From Dongia sedimenti (GTDB taxonomy: Bacteria; Pseudomonadota; Alphaproteobacteria; Dongiales; Dongiaceae): a DNA stretch of 64,000 nucleotides. Each line of letters starts with the position of its first letter. Position 1 is the first letter of the stretch. Below, piece by piece: positions 37,331 to 49,665 of the stretch. The position numbers were made by a program, and so were the translations under genes. The notes under the pieces were generated by a model. It did no database searches and was not told the DNA's origin. It saw nothing but the letters and a program-made list of their open reading frames with translations. The stretch spans positions 1-64,000 of the forward strand of contig JAUYVI010000001.1 in assembly GCA_030715195.1 (NCBI GenBank). The letters are read 5' to 3'.

Positions 37331-39358
37331 ATGTCGGGCATACAGGACAGCCGGAAGACCGAGACCTATCAGGGCGACGCAAAGCTCGCCGGGCTCCTCA
37401 AGGAGCAGCGCGCGTTCACCGATCTCGACGGCCTCAAGGCCATGATCGCCGGCGTCGCCGCCGCGCCGGCGGGGGACCGCGCCGATGACTGGATCAACCT
37501 GGTGGCGCCCGAGCCCAGCGAAGCGGTCAAGGCGCAGCTTCTTGCCTTCCGCGCCACCTTCGAACCCACCGGCGCCCCCTCGCCGAGGACCGCGGCCGAA
37601 CGGGTCGCGGCTTTGCGCGCCGAATTGAAGCGGCAGAACCTCGCCGGTTTCGTGATCGGGCGCGGCGACGAGCATCAGGGCGAATACGTGCCGAAGCGTG
37701 CCGAACGCTTGGGGTGGATCAGCGGCTTCACCGGCTCGGCCGGCCTCGCCATTGTGCTGCTCGATCGCGCGGCGATCTTCGTCGATGGCCGCTATACCCT
37801 GCAGGTGCGCGACGAGGTCGATACCGAGATCTTCGAGATCAAGCATCTGATCAACGATCCGGCCGAGCGCTGGATCGAGGCGCATCTCGGCAAAGGCGGC
37901 CGGCTCGGGATCGATCCCTGGCTGTTCACCGTCGATCAGGCGCGGCGCTTCGGCGATGGTGCGGCGAAGGCGGGCGGCGAGCTGGTCGCGGTCGACCGCA
38001 ATCCGCTCGACGCCGTCTGGCCGGACCAGCCGCCGGCGCCGATCGCGCCCGTGACCGTGCAGGACATGCGCTTCGCCGGACAGTCAGCGGCAGAGAAACG
38101 CCGCGCCATGGGTGCCGCCTTGGCCGCCGACGGGCTCGACGCCGCGGTGATCACCGCGCCGGATTCGCTGGCCTGGTTGCTGAACATCCGCGGCGGCGAC
38201 GTGCCGCGCACGCCCTTCGCATTGGGGTTCGGCGTGCTGCACAAGGACGGCCATGTCGATGTCTTCATGGATCCCCGGAAATTCACGCCTGCGGTGCTGA
38301 GCCATCTCGGCAACGAGGTCACGGTGCAGCCGCGCGAGGCCTTCGCCGGCGCGCTCGACGTGCTGGGCCAGGCCAAGGCGCAGATCGGCCTGGACGCAAT
38401 GACGGCGGGCGTCTGGATCCGCGACCGGCTTGCCAAATCGGGCGCCACGGTGCGGGTCGGAGACGATCCCTGCGCCTTGCCGAAGGCGCGCAAGAACGCG
38501 GTCGAGATCGAAGGCACCCGCACGGCGCATCGCCGCGACGGCGCCGCCGTCTCGCGCTTTCTCTCCTGGTTCGGCCGGGAAGCGCCGAAAGGAGGACTCA
38601 CCGAGATCGGGGCCGCCGAGAAACTCGCCGAGTTCCGGCGCAAGAACGAGCTGTTCCGCGATTTCAGCTTCGATTCCATTTCCGGCGCCGGGCCGAACGG
38701 CGCCGTCGTGCATTACAAGGTCTCCGAGAAGAGCAGCCGCAAGGTCGAGCTGAACTCGATCTACCTGATCGATTCCGGCGGCCAGTATCTCGACGGCACG
38801 ACCGACATCACGCGCACCGTCGCGGTCGGCACGCCGACGCCTGAGATGAAGGATCGCTTCACGCGGGTGTTGAAAGGCCATATCGCGCTCGCCACGGTGA
38901 AGTTCCCCCGCGGCACCACCGGCAGCAGCCTCGACGTGCTGGCGCGGCGGCCGCTCTGGGAGGTCGGGCTGGATTACGACCACGGCACCGGGCATGGTGT
39001 CGGGAGCTATCTCTCGGTGCATGAAGGGCCGCAGCGCATCTCAAAGGCGCCGAACCGGGTGGCGCTCGAGCCCGGGATGATCATCTCCAACGAGCCCGGC
39101 TACTACAAAACCGGCGAGTACGGGATCCGGATCGAGAACCTGATCGTGGTGCAGCCGGTCGAGAACGAGCCGAACATGCTGCAATTCGAGACCATCACGC
39201 TCGCGCCGATCGACATCAATCTGGTGGACCGGAGCTTGCTCGCGGCCGATGAGGTGGCTTGGCTCAACGCCTATCACAAGCGGGTGCGCGACACGCTTTC
39301 GCCGCAACTGGATGACGCGACCAAGGCCTGGCTCGCCGAAGCCACGCGGCCGATCTGA
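37331..39358 (+). CDS. M24B Xaa-Pro aminopeptidase-like metallopeptidase with N-terminal extension
   Basis: A 675-residue protein of the long eukaryote/alphaproteobacterial Xaa-Pro aminopeptidase group. The usual N-terminus (RVAALRAELKRQNLAGFVIGRGDEHQGEYVP) starts only at about residue 90. Two creatinase N-domains and the catalytic domain follow. Dinuclear-metal ligands appear in LIDSGGQYLDGTTDITRT (both Asp), HGTGHGVGSYLSVHEGP (His), SNEPGYY (Glu) and IRIENL (Glu). It should cleave N-terminal residues before proline. The ATG at 37331 follows GGAAGG; a TTG lies one codon upstream. Confidence 0.92.
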   Translation: MSGIQDSRKTETYQGDAKLAGLLKEQRAFTDLDGLKAMIAGVAAAPAGDRADDWINLVAPEPSEAVKAQLLAFRATFEPTGAPSPRTAAERVAALRAELKRQNLAGFVIGRGDEHQGEYVPKRAERLGWISGFTGSAGLAIVLLDRAAIFVDGRYTLQVRDEVDTEIFEIKHLINDPAERWIEAHLGKGGRLGIDPWLFTVDQARRFGDGAAKAGGELVAVDRNPLDAVWPDQPPAPIAPVTVQDMRFAGQSAAEKRRAMGAALAADGLDAAVITAPDSLAWLLNIRGGDVPRTPFALGFGVLHKDGHVDVFMDPRKFTPAVLSHLGNEVTVQPREAFAGALDVLGQAKAQIGLDAMTAGVWIRDRLAKSGATVRVGDDPCALPKARKNAVEIEGTRTAHRRDGAAVSRFLSWFGREAPKGGLTEIGAAEKLAEFRRKNELFRDFSFDSISGAGPNGAVVHYKVSEKSSRKVELNSIYLIDSGGQYLDGTTDITRTVAVGTPTPEMKDRFTRVLKGHIALATVKFPRGTTGSSLDVLARRPLWEVGLDYDHGTGHGVGSYLSVHEGPQRISKAPNRVALEPGMIISNEPGYYKTGEYGIRIENLIVVQPVENEPNMLQFETITLAPIDINLVDRSLLAADEVAWLNAYHKRVRDTLSPQLDDATKAWLAEATRPI

Positions 39359-39363
39359 AGCCC

Positions 39364-40236
39364 GTGGCAGAAGACCCGATCGAGCTCCTCATCGAACCCA
39401 GGCCGCGGGATATCGGCGGGTTCGAGGTTCGACGCCTGCTTCCGGTCGCACAGCGGCGGTCGGTCGGCCCGTTCGTGTTCTTCGATCAGATGGGGCCGGC
39501 GACGTTCGCCGCGGAGCATGGCGTCGACGTCCGGCCGCATCCGCATATCGGGCTCGCGACCGTCACCTATCTCTTCCAGGGCGAAATCCTGCATCGCGAC
39601 ACGCTGGGTTCGGTGCAGGTCATTCGGCCGGGCGACGTCAACTGGATGACCGCAGGCTCCGGCATCGCGCATTCGGAACGCACGCCGGCGGAAACGCGCA
39701 GCACCGGCGGACCGCTGTTCGGCATCCAATCCTGGGTCGCCTTGCCGAAGGCGCATGAGGAGGCGGATCCCGCCTTCTTCCATCATCCGGCGCGAACCTT
39801 GCCGAAGATCGACGGCGAGGGAAAGGCGGTGACGATTATCGCCGGGACGGCGTTCGGCCGGCGCGCGCCGGTCGCGACCTTCTCCGAGACCCTCTATTGC
39901 GATGTGATGCTGAAGGCCGGTGCCAAGATCGAGGTGCCGATCGAGCACGAGGAGCGCGCGATCCAGCCGGTGCTGGGGCGGATCAGCGTCTCCGGCCATG
40001 AGGTTGGCTCCGGCAGCATGCTGGTGCTGCGTTCGAAGGAGCCGGTGGTGATCGAGGCTCTGGACGACGCGCGGCTGATGCTGCTCGGTGGCGCGCGCCT
40101 GGACGGGCCGCGAAACATCTGGTGGAACTTCGTCTCTTCCTCGAAGGACCGGATCGAACAGGCGAAGGCAGATTGGAAAGCGGGGCGCTTCGGCCCGGTG
40201 CCGGGCGAGACGGAGTTCATTCCGTTGCCGGAGTAA
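39364..40236 (+). CDS. Pirin-family cupin protein
   Basis: A 290-residue bicupin. The N-terminal cupin has RPHPHIGLATVTYLFQGEILHRD, with the His/His/His/Glu metal set, and GIAHSERTP; the C-terminal cupin follows the LFGIQSWVALPK segment. Some pirins are quercetin dioxygenases or transcription cofactors; the role here is open. The start is a GTG at 39364, 5 bases after the aminopeptidase stop, so co-translation is likely. No strong ribosome-binding site is visible. Confidence 0.92.
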   Translation: MAEDPIELLIEPRPRDIGGFEVRRLLPVAQRRSVGPFVFFDQMGPATFAAEHGVDVRPHPHIGLATVTYLFQGEILHRDTLGSVQVIRPGDVNWMTAGSGIAHSERTPAETRSTGGPLFGIQSWVALPKAHEEADPAFFHHPARTLPKIDGEGKAVTIIAGTAFGRRAPVATFSETLYCDVMLKAGAKIEVPIEHEERAIQPVLGRISVSGHEVGSGSMLVLRSKEPVVIEALDDARLMLLGGARLDGPRNIWWNFVSSSKDRIEQAKADWKAGRFGPVPGETEFIPLPE

Positions 40237-40293
40237 GAGGACGTTTGTTCGCAACCGAGATCTTTCCGACTGAACGCCGACCGGCAGCACGCA

Positions 40294-41562
40294 ATGTCCA
40301 CTGACTCACTCCCGCCCGCCCTCAGCCGCTCGGTGCTGAAGTACCGCGATTACCGGCTGTTCCTGTTGGCGCGGCTGCTGGTGACGGCGGCGATCCAGAT
40401 TCAATCGGTCGCCGTCGGTTATCAGGTCTATGAGATCACCAGCGATCCGCTGCAGCTCGGCTTCGTCGGTCTGGCGCAGTTCCTGCCGATGCTGGCGCTG
40501 ATCCTGCCGGCGGGCGATCTCGCCGATCGCTTCAACCGTCGCACCATCCTGTTGCTCAGCTGCCTGCTCGAGGCCGTGGTCGCCGCTGCTTTCTTCGCGC
40601 TGACCGTGTTTAAGGTCGAGGCGCTCTGGGCTTTTTATCTGGTGCTGGCCTTGTTCGGCGTGGTGCGCACGCTCTCGGCGCCGGCCGGCCAGTCGCTGGT
40701 GCCGCTGCTGGTGCCGCCCGAGCATCTTTCCAAGGCCATCGCCTGGAGCTCCTCGGCGTTCCAGACCGCGACCATCGTCGGTCCGGCCTTGGGCGGCGGT
40801 CTTTACGCCGTGCTCGGGCCGGAGGCGGCCTACAGCATCTGCTTCGTGCTCGCGCTCCTGGTCGCGGTCTTGTTCGGGATGATGCGGGTCTCCATGGCAC
40901 CGCGCGACATCAAGAACAGCACCGCCTTTCAGCGCGCGGTCGCCGGCATCGACTATGTGAAGGCGCACCCGATCATCCTGGGCGCGATCTCGCTCGACCT
41001 GTTCGCCGTGCTGCTGGGCGGGGCGACGGCGTTGCTGCCGGTCTATGCCAAGGACATCCTGCAGGTCGGCGCCTTCGGCAACGGCCTGCTCCGCACCGCG
41101 CCGGCGATCGGCGCCGCGGTGACCGGGCTTTGGCTGGGATATCGGCCGCTCAATCAGAAGACCGGCGCCTGGATGTTCGGCTGCGTCGCCCTGTTCGGCG
41201 TGGCCACGGTCGTGTTCGGCCTGTCGGAGAATTTCGTCGTATCGTTCGTTGCGCTGATCGTGCTCGGCGCTTCGGACATGGTCAGCGTCTTCGTGCGCTC
41301 GACCCTGATCCAGGCAGCCACGCCCGACGCGATGCGCGGGCGGGTCAGCGCGGTCAGCATGCTGTTCGTCGGCGCCTCCAACGAGCTCGGCGAGTTCGAA
41401 TCGGGCGGCGCCGCGCACCTGGTGGGAACCGTGCCGGCCGTGGTGATCGGCGGGCTGGGAACCCTGGGTGTCGTGGGCCTTTGGATGTGGTTGTTTCCGG
41501 CGCTGCGCAAGGTCGACCGGTTGAGCGACGTGAAAGCCGGAGAGGAATACCGCTCGGCCTAA
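40294..41562 (+). CDS. MFS transporter (EntS/MFS_3-like)
   Basis: A 422-residue inner-membrane protein with about 12 hydrophobic segments. The MFS loop motif is visible as GDLADRFNRRTILL after segment 2. The pattern (YRDYRLFLLARLL at the start and VRSTLIQAATPDAMRGRVSAVSMLFVGASNELGEFESG) fits the EntS/MFS_3 branch of proton-driven efflux proteins. The substrate is unknown. It starts 57 bases after the pirin gene. Confidence 0.9.
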   Translation: MSTDSLPPALSRSVLKYRDYRLFLLARLLVTAAIQIQSVAVGYQVYEITSDPLQLGFVGLAQFLPMLALILPAGDLADRFNRRTILLLSCLLEAVVAAAFFALTVFKVEALWAFYLVLALFGVVRTLSAPAGQSLVPLLVPPEHLSKAIAWSSSAFQTATIVGPALGGGLYAVLGPEAAYSICFVLALLVAVLFGMMRVSMAPRDIKNSTAFQRAVAGIDYVKAHPIILGAISLDLFAVLLGGATALLPVYAKDILQVGAFGNGLLRTAPAIGAAVTGLWLGYRPLNQKTGAWMFGCVALFGVATVVFGLSENFVVSFVALIVLGASDMVSVFVRSTLIQAATPDAMRGRVSAVSMLFVGASNELGEFESGGAAHLVGTVPAVVIGGLGTLGVVGLWMWLFPALRKVDRLSDVKAGEEYRSA

Positions 41563-41677
41563 GGCGCATGCGGTGGCGCGCCAAGCGCGTGTTGCTCCGA
41601 CGCATGGCGCTCCTCCTGCCGCAAGAGTTGGGCTCGAGAGCCCGAAAGCGAACTTCAAATTCGCTGTTCGCCGCGAA

Positions 41678-41702
41678 GGAACCTCATCCGATAGCCGAGG
41701 TT
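41678..41702 (+). promoter_or_regulatory. Possible EcfG-type (general stress response) promoter
   Basis: GGAAC (41678-41682) is followed after 16 bases by GGTT (41699-41702). The alphaproteobacterial EcfG consensus is GGAAC-N16/17-CGTT, so one -10 base differs. It lies 90 bases before the small secreted protein at 41792. TTGACA at 41706-41711 is also present but has no matching -10. This rests on pattern matching only. Confidence 0.35.
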
Positions 41703-41791
41703 GGCTTGACATGACGGGCTTTCGAAGCGGTCACGCCACGATGCGGAGGCTGCGCGGCCCGTCTAATGCAAGAAATTTCAGGAGACGAACC

Positions 41792-42130
41792 ATGAAGCGC
41801 ACGACTCTCACCGCCTCGCTGCTCGGCGCGGGACTGATTGCCGCCTCGCTCGCGTCGCCGGCCTGGGCGCAGGCGACGACCTATCCGGACGGCACCGATT
41901 GCTCCGCGATCTCGAACTCCGCGAGCCGTACGGAGTGCATGAGCCAGATGAACGAATCGCGGCAGAACCAAGCCCCGGGTTCGGTGACGCCGGATCCGGA
42001 CGGCAGCGGCAACGTTCAGCCGGGTGCGCCGAACGCCCCGGATAACCGCTCGAACGCCCCTGGGGACACCACCCCGGGCACGACCAGCTCGCCCGACAGC
42101 AACGCTGGCGGCTCCGGCGTCGGCAACTAA
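41792..42130 (+). CDS. Small secreted protein of unknown function
   Basis: A 112-residue protein with a clear signal peptide (about 1-27, ending SPAWAQ). The mature part of ~85 residues is hydrophilic and rich in Ser, Asn, Pro, Gly and Asp. It has two Cys (TDCSAIS and RTECMSQ) about 17 residues apart that could form one disulfide, and a low-complexity C-terminus. I recognise no family. The ATG at 41792 follows AGGAGACGAACC; the frame is open upstream but lacks a ribosome-binding site. Confidence 0.75.
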   Translation: MKRTTLTASLLGAGLIAASLASPAWAQATTYPDGTDCSAISNSASRTECMSQMNESRQNQAPGSVTPDPDGSGNVQPGAPNAPDNRSNAPGDTTPGTTSSPDSNAGGSGVGN

Positions 42131-42164
42131 GTCGGCAACCGCCGGTCTCGAACTCGGCTAGATG

Positions 42165-42188
42165 GCCCCCGCGCTTCGGCGCGGGGGC
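42165..42188. terminator. UUCG hairpin between two convergent genes
   Basis: GCCCCCGCGC (42165-42174) and GCGCGGGGGC (42179-42188) form a perfect 10-bp stem closed by TTCG, a very stable tetraloop. It lies between the secreted-protein gene (plus) and the aldo/keto reductase (minus), and could end both transcripts. U-tracts are weak, so the efficiency is uncertain. Confidence 0.65.
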
Positions 42189-42199
42189 TTCCACTTGGC

Positions 42200-43246
42200 C
42201 TACGGCCGCTGATCGGTGCTGGGCTTTTCCCAGAGGTTGATACCGCTCTCGACCGCGTGCCTGTCGATTTCGGCCAGCTCCTCCTTGCTGAACGAGAGCT
42301 TCTGCAAGGCGCCGACATTCTCGCGAATCTGCTCGGGCGAGCTGGCACCGATCAGCGCCGTGGTGATACGCGGATCGCGCAGCACCCAAGCGATCGCCAT
42401 CTGGGTCAGGCTCTGGCCGCGTTTCTTGGCGATCTCGTTCAGGGCCTTGGCCCGGGCGATATTCTCCGGCGAGAGATGCGCCGGCTTCAGCGAGCCGCCA
42501 CCGGGGCGGTTGATGCGCGCGTTCTCGGGAATGCCGTTCAGGTATTTCTCCGAGAGCAGGCCCTGCGCCAGCGGCGAGAACGGAATGCAGCCCATGCCGG
42601 TCTCCTGCAGGGCGTCGAGCAGACCGCCTTCGATCCAGCGATTGAGCATGTTGTAGGACGGCTGGTGAATCAGCGGATGCACCCCCATGCCTTCCAGCAG
42701 CTTGGCCGCCTCGCGAGTCTTGTTCGGCGAATAGCTGGAAATGCCGACATAGAGCGCCTTGCCTTGCTTCACGGCGGTGGCGAGCGCGCCCATGGTCTCC
42801 TCGATCGGCGTGTCGGGATCGAAGCGATGCGAATAGAAGATGTCGACATAGTCGAGGCCGAGCCGTTTCAGGCTCTGGTCCAGGCTGGCCAGCACATATT
42901 TTCGGGAGCCGCCGCCCTGGCCGTAGGGGCCGGGCCACATGTCCCAGCCGGCCTTGGAGGAGACGATCAACTCGTCGCGATAGGGCTTCAGGTCCTCGCG
43001 CAGCATGCGGCCGAAATTGATCTCGGCCGTGCCGGCCGGGGGCCCGTAATTGTTCGCGAGATCGAAATGGGTGATGCCGTTGTCGAACGCGGCGCGGATG
43101 ATGGCGCGCTGCGTCTCATAGGGCGTGGTGTCGCTGAAATTGTGCCAGAGGCCCAGCGAAAGCAAAGGCAGCTTCAACCCGCTGCGGCCGCAGAAGCGGT
43201 ATTGCATGCGATCGTAGCGATCGGCGGCGTAAGGCACGACGGACAT
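42200..43246 (-). CDS. yghZ: Aldo/keto reductase, YghZ (L-glyceraldehyde-3-phosphate reductase) type
   Basis: A 348-residue NADPH-dependent aldo/keto reductase. It closely follows the E. coli YghZ pattern: MQYRFCGRSGLKLPLLSLGLWHNF, THFDLANNYGPPAGTAE, VSSKAGWDMWPGPYG and IFYSHRFDP. The catalytic Asp, Tyr, Lys and His lie in these segments. YghZ reduces L-glyceraldehyde-3-phosphate and other aldehydes. The start at 43246 follows CCGGAGCAATCCC; an internal Met at residue 14 aligns with another possible start. Confidence 0.92.
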   Translation of the reverse strand: MSVVPYAADRYDRMQYRFCGRSGLKLPLLSLGLWHNFSDTTPYETQRAIIRAAFDNGITHFDLANNYGPPAGTAEINFGRMLREDLKPYRDELIVSSKAGWDMWPGPYGQGGGSRKYVLASLDQSLKRLGLDYVDIFYSHRFDPDTPIEETMGALATAVKQGKALYVGISSYSPNKTREAAKLLEGMGVHPLIHQPSYNMLNRWIEGGLLDALQETGMGCIPFSPLAQGLLSEKYLNGIPENARINRPGGGSLKPAHLSPENIARAKALNEIAKKRGQSLTQMAIAWVLRDPRITTALIGASSPEQIRENVGALQKLSFSKEELAEIDRHAVESGINLWEKPSTDQRP

Positions 43247-43294
43247 GGGATTGCTCCGGTGTGAACTGCGATGCTGTGACGTTGGTTCAAAGTA

Positions 43295-43390
43295 CCGCCG
43301 TCATCCCGGGACCTCGTCCCGGGATCCACGCCTTCCTGTCTTCGAGCCCCAAGGCGTGGATCCCGCGGCCTAGCCGCGGGATGACGGCGG
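43295..43390. repeat. REP/BIME-like composite palindromic element
   Basis: Two inverted copies of a ~38-base unit flank a short loop. The outer arms CCGCCGTCATCCC (43295-43307) and GGGATGACGGCGG (43378-43390) are perfectly complementary. A second stem pairs GGATCCACGCCTT (43322-43334) with AAGGCGTGGATCC (43351-43363). Each copy also has its own 8-bp hairpin, CCCGGGAC/GTCCCGGG and CCCGCGGC/GCCGCGGG. RNA or cruciform DNA could form a cloverleaf. It lies in the 153-base gap between two minus-strand genes. Confidence 0.85.
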
Positions 43391-43399
43391 AGTATTGGA

Positions 43400-44794
43400 T
43401 TATGCCGCGAAGATCTTGCCGGGATTCATCCGGTTGTCGGGATCCAGCGCCTGCTTCAGCTGCCGCATCACGGCGACGCCTTCGCCATGCTCCGCCTGCA
43501 GGAACGGAATCTTGCCGTAGCCGATGCCGTGCTCGCCGGTGCAGGTGCCGCCCATGGCGATGGACCGCAGGGCCAGGCGCTCGACGAAGGCTTCGACGGT
43601 CTTCATCTCCTTCGGGTCGTCGGGATCGAGCACCACGGTGACGTGGAAATTGCCGTCGCCGACATGGCCGACGATCGGCGCCAGCAGCCCATGTTCGTCG
43701 ATATCCTTGCGGGTCTCGAGGATGCAATCGGCCAGGCGCGAGATCGGCACGCAGGCATCGGTCGCCAGCGCCTTGCCGCCTGGGCGCAAGGCGAGGCAGG
43801 AATAGAGCACGTTGTGCCGCGCCTCCCAGAGCTTGCTGCGCTCCTCGGCCTTCTGGGTCCAGCGGAAGCCGCCGATGCCGAACTCCTCGCCCAGCGCCGC
43901 CACCATCTCGGCCTGCTCCTTGACGCCGGCCTCGGTGCCGTGGAACTCGAAGAACAGCGCCGGCTGTTTCGGGTAGTCGAGCTTGGCGTAGCGGATGAGG
44001 GCATCCATCTGCACTTCATCGACCAGCTCGATGCGGGCGACCGGAATGCCGGACTGGATGGTGCGGATCACGGTGTTGACCGCGTCGCCGATGGTCGGGA
44101 AGAGTGCCACCGCCGCCGCCATGGTCTCCGGCACGCCATAGAGACGCAGGCGGACCTCGGTGATGATGCCGAGCGTGCCTTCGGAGCCGACGAAGAGACG
44201 GGTGAGGTCGTACCCCGCCGCCGATTTGCGCGAGCGGCCGCCGGTGCGGATCACCCTTCCGTCGGCCAGCACCACGGTGAGGCCGAGTACATTCTCGCGC
44301 ATGGTGCCGTAGCGCACGGCATTGGTGCCACTGGCCCGGGTCGCCGCCATGCCGCCCAAGGTCGCGTCGGCGCCGGGATCGATCGGGAAGAACAGGCCGG
44401 TGTCGCGGAGATAGGCGTTCAAGGCCTTGCGGGTCACGCCGGCCTGGACCTTGACGTCGAGATCCTCGGCGTTGACCTCGAGCACCTGGTTCATCCGCGA
44501 GAGGTCGATGGAGACGCCGCCTTCCAGCGCCGCGACATGGCCTTCGAGCGAAGTGCCGACGCCGAACGGGATGATCGGGGCATCATGCTTGGCCGCGAGC
44601 TTGACGATCGCCACCACGTCCTCGGTCGAGCGGGCGAAGGCGACCACGTCCGGCGCGACGGAAGGGTGATAGGACTCGTCGCGGCCGTGGCGCTCCAGGA
44701 TGTTGGCATTGGTGCTGACCTGCTCGGCGCCGAGAGCTTCGATCAGCTCCTCGACCAGGCCGGCAGCGTCCTTGGTGCGGCGATTGGCAAGCAT
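43400..44794 (-). CDS. FAD-linked D-2-hydroxyacid dehydrogenase (D-lactate dehydrogenase/GlcD-like)
   Basis: A 464-residue flavoprotein with a VAO/PCMH-type FAD-binding domain (~45-220; PFGVGTSLEGHV, DPGADATLGGMAATRASGTNAVRYG) and an FAD-oxidase C-terminal domain ending GTCTGEHGIGYGK and DPDNRMNPGKIF. The metal-site segment HVGDGNFH is present. The class oxidises D-lactate, glycolate or D-2-hydroxyglutarate and passes electrons to cytochrome or quinone. It is the last gene of the minus-strand operon, 30 bases after the 5-oxoprolinase, with GAGGAA before its ATG. Confidence 0.9.
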   Translation of the reverse strand: MLANRRTKDAAGLVEELIEALGAEQVSTNANILERHGRDESYHPSVAPDVVAFARSTEDVVAIVKLAAKHDAPIIPFGVGTSLEGHVAALEGGVSIDLSRMNQVLEVNAEDLDVKVQAGVTRKALNAYLRDTGLFFPIDPGADATLGGMAATRASGTNAVRYGTMRENVLGLTVVLADGRVIRTGGRSRKSAAGYDLTRLFVGSEGTLGIITEVRLRLYGVPETMAAAVALFPTIGDAVNTVIRTIQSGIPVARIELVDEVQMDALIRYAKLDYPKQPALFFEFHGTEAGVKEQAEMVAALGEEFGIGGFRWTQKAEERSKLWEARHNVLYSCLALRPGGKALATDACVPISRLADCILETRKDIDEHGLLAPIVGHVGDGNFHVTVVLDPDDPKEMKTVEAFVERLALRSIAMGGTCTGEHGIGYGKIPFLQAEHGEGVAVMRQLKQALDPDNRMNPGKIFAA

Positions 44795-44810
44795 CGGTGG
44801 TTCCTCAATC

Positions 44811-44824
44811 TGAATTAGGCTGAA

Positions 44825-44830
<6 letters not shown>
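44811..44830. repeat. Tandem 10-base duplication at a gene end
   Basis: TGAATTAGGC occurs twice in direct tandem (44811-44820 and 44821-44830). The second copy contains the stop codon of the minus-strand 5-oxoprolinase gene (complement TAA at 44825-44827). It is probably a slippage product with no clear function. Confidence 0.7.
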
Positions 44831-48420
<3,590 letters not shown>

Positions 48421-48421
<1 letters not shown>

Positions 48422-49572
48422 TATCCTACCACCAGGTCGAGGCTGTGCCGGGAGAGCACCTCACAGCCGGTCTCGGTTACGATGACCGTCTGGCCGGGAT
48501 TCATAGCGAGCTTTGTCGCGCCGTCCACCAGGATCATGTGGAGGAAGAGGACGATTCCGGGCCGGAGTTCGACCGGATTGTCGCGATAGAGCATCGGCCA
48601 GTCCATCCAATTGGGCGAAAAGGTCGTCCCCAGGCTGTAACCGCAGGCATTGAGCCGGGCCGCAGCGAAGCCGGCGTCGTCCATCGCCTTGGCATGGGCG
48701 GCAAAGACGTCGCCGAACGTGACGCCCGGCCGGATCGCCTCGATGCAAGCCTGCATCGCGCCGGTTGCGGCCTTGTGCATGTCGCGCTGGCGCGGCGGCA
48801 CGGAGCCGATGACGATCGTGCGCATCAGGCATGCGTGATAGTGGCGATAGACTCCGGCGAACTCCAGGGTGAGCTGGTCCTGGGCATCGAGCTTGCGCCG
48901 GCCGGCGGCGTAGCGCACCAGCAAAGCCTGCGGGCCGGAGCCGATGATGAACTCGTTGCCGGGATAGTCGCCGCCGCCCTTGAACACCGCGCCCTGCATC
49001 GCCGCCAGGATCTCGCCCTCGTCGGCGCCGGGTCTGGCCAGGCGGTGAGCTTGGTCCAGCGCGTCGTCGGCCAGCTCGGCCGCGCGGCGCACATAGGCGA
49101 GCTCGGCCGGGCTCTTCATCAGGCGGAGCTTGGTCACCAGCATCGAGGCGTCGCTCAGGCTGCAGAAGCCGTCGAGCGCCGCTTTCAGGCGCATGCCGTT
49201 CTGCGCGGTCAAGCCATAAGCATCGTATTCGACGCCGAGGCGCTTGCCCTTGAGCTTGCGGGCTTCGAGCAGTTTCTTGAGATCGCCGGCCGGGTTGGCG
49301 TCGGCAGCATCGACCCAGATGTGGATCTCCGCGATGTCGGAGGTGAGCTGTGCCTGGAGCAGATCGGGCTTGCGGGTCAGCAGGAAGAGATCGCCATCGG
49401 CGCCGAAATAGAGGCACTGGAAGAAGACATAGCCGAAGGTGTCGTAGCCGGTCAGGTAGTACATGCTCTCCTGCCGGAACATCAGCAATCCATCCAACCC
49501 GGCTTCTTGCAGCGCGCGCTGCAGGGCGGCGCGGCGGGCGGCGAACTCGGCGGGGGCGAAATGCAGCGGCAT
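48421..49572 (-). CDS. M24 pita-bread-fold protein, DoeA/creatinase-like
   Basis: A 383-residue protein of the M24 fold: a creatinase N-domain (~1-140) and a C-terminal catalytic-fold domain. The positions of the five aminopeptidase metal ligands do not match: the first Asp segment reads LEFAG, the second is HACLMRT, and the His segment reads CGYSLG. Segments FAGVYRHYHACLMRTIVIG and CGYSLGTTFSPNWMDW resemble ectoine hydrolase (DoeA)-like members, so a non-peptidase C-N hydrolase role is likely. The ATG at 49572 follows AGGAGGA. It heads the operon. Confidence 0.82.
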
Positions 49573-49646
49573 GGAATCCTCCTCGGGTCTGGATGGACCG
49601 CGAGAGTGCGGGGCGCGCCGACCGGCCGCAAAGGCAATCGGGGCCG

Positions 49647-49665
49647 CGTTCGACAATGTCGAACG
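49647..49665. promoter_or_regulatory. 19-bp palindrome, candidate IclR-family operator
   Basis: CGTTCGAC and GTCGAACG form perfect 8-base arms around AAT, in the 83-base gap between the divergent M24 (start 49572) and IclR-family genes. IclR-type regulators commonly bind palindromes in such divergent gaps and control both sides. It covers the earliest ATG of the regulator, so autoregulation by blocking initiation would fit. Confidence 0.6.

Noticed and set aside
41706-41711. Perfect TTGACA upstream of the small secreted protein
   Set aside because: The sequence 16-18 bases downstream is GC-rich, with no -10 box, so a sigma-70 promoter is not supported.
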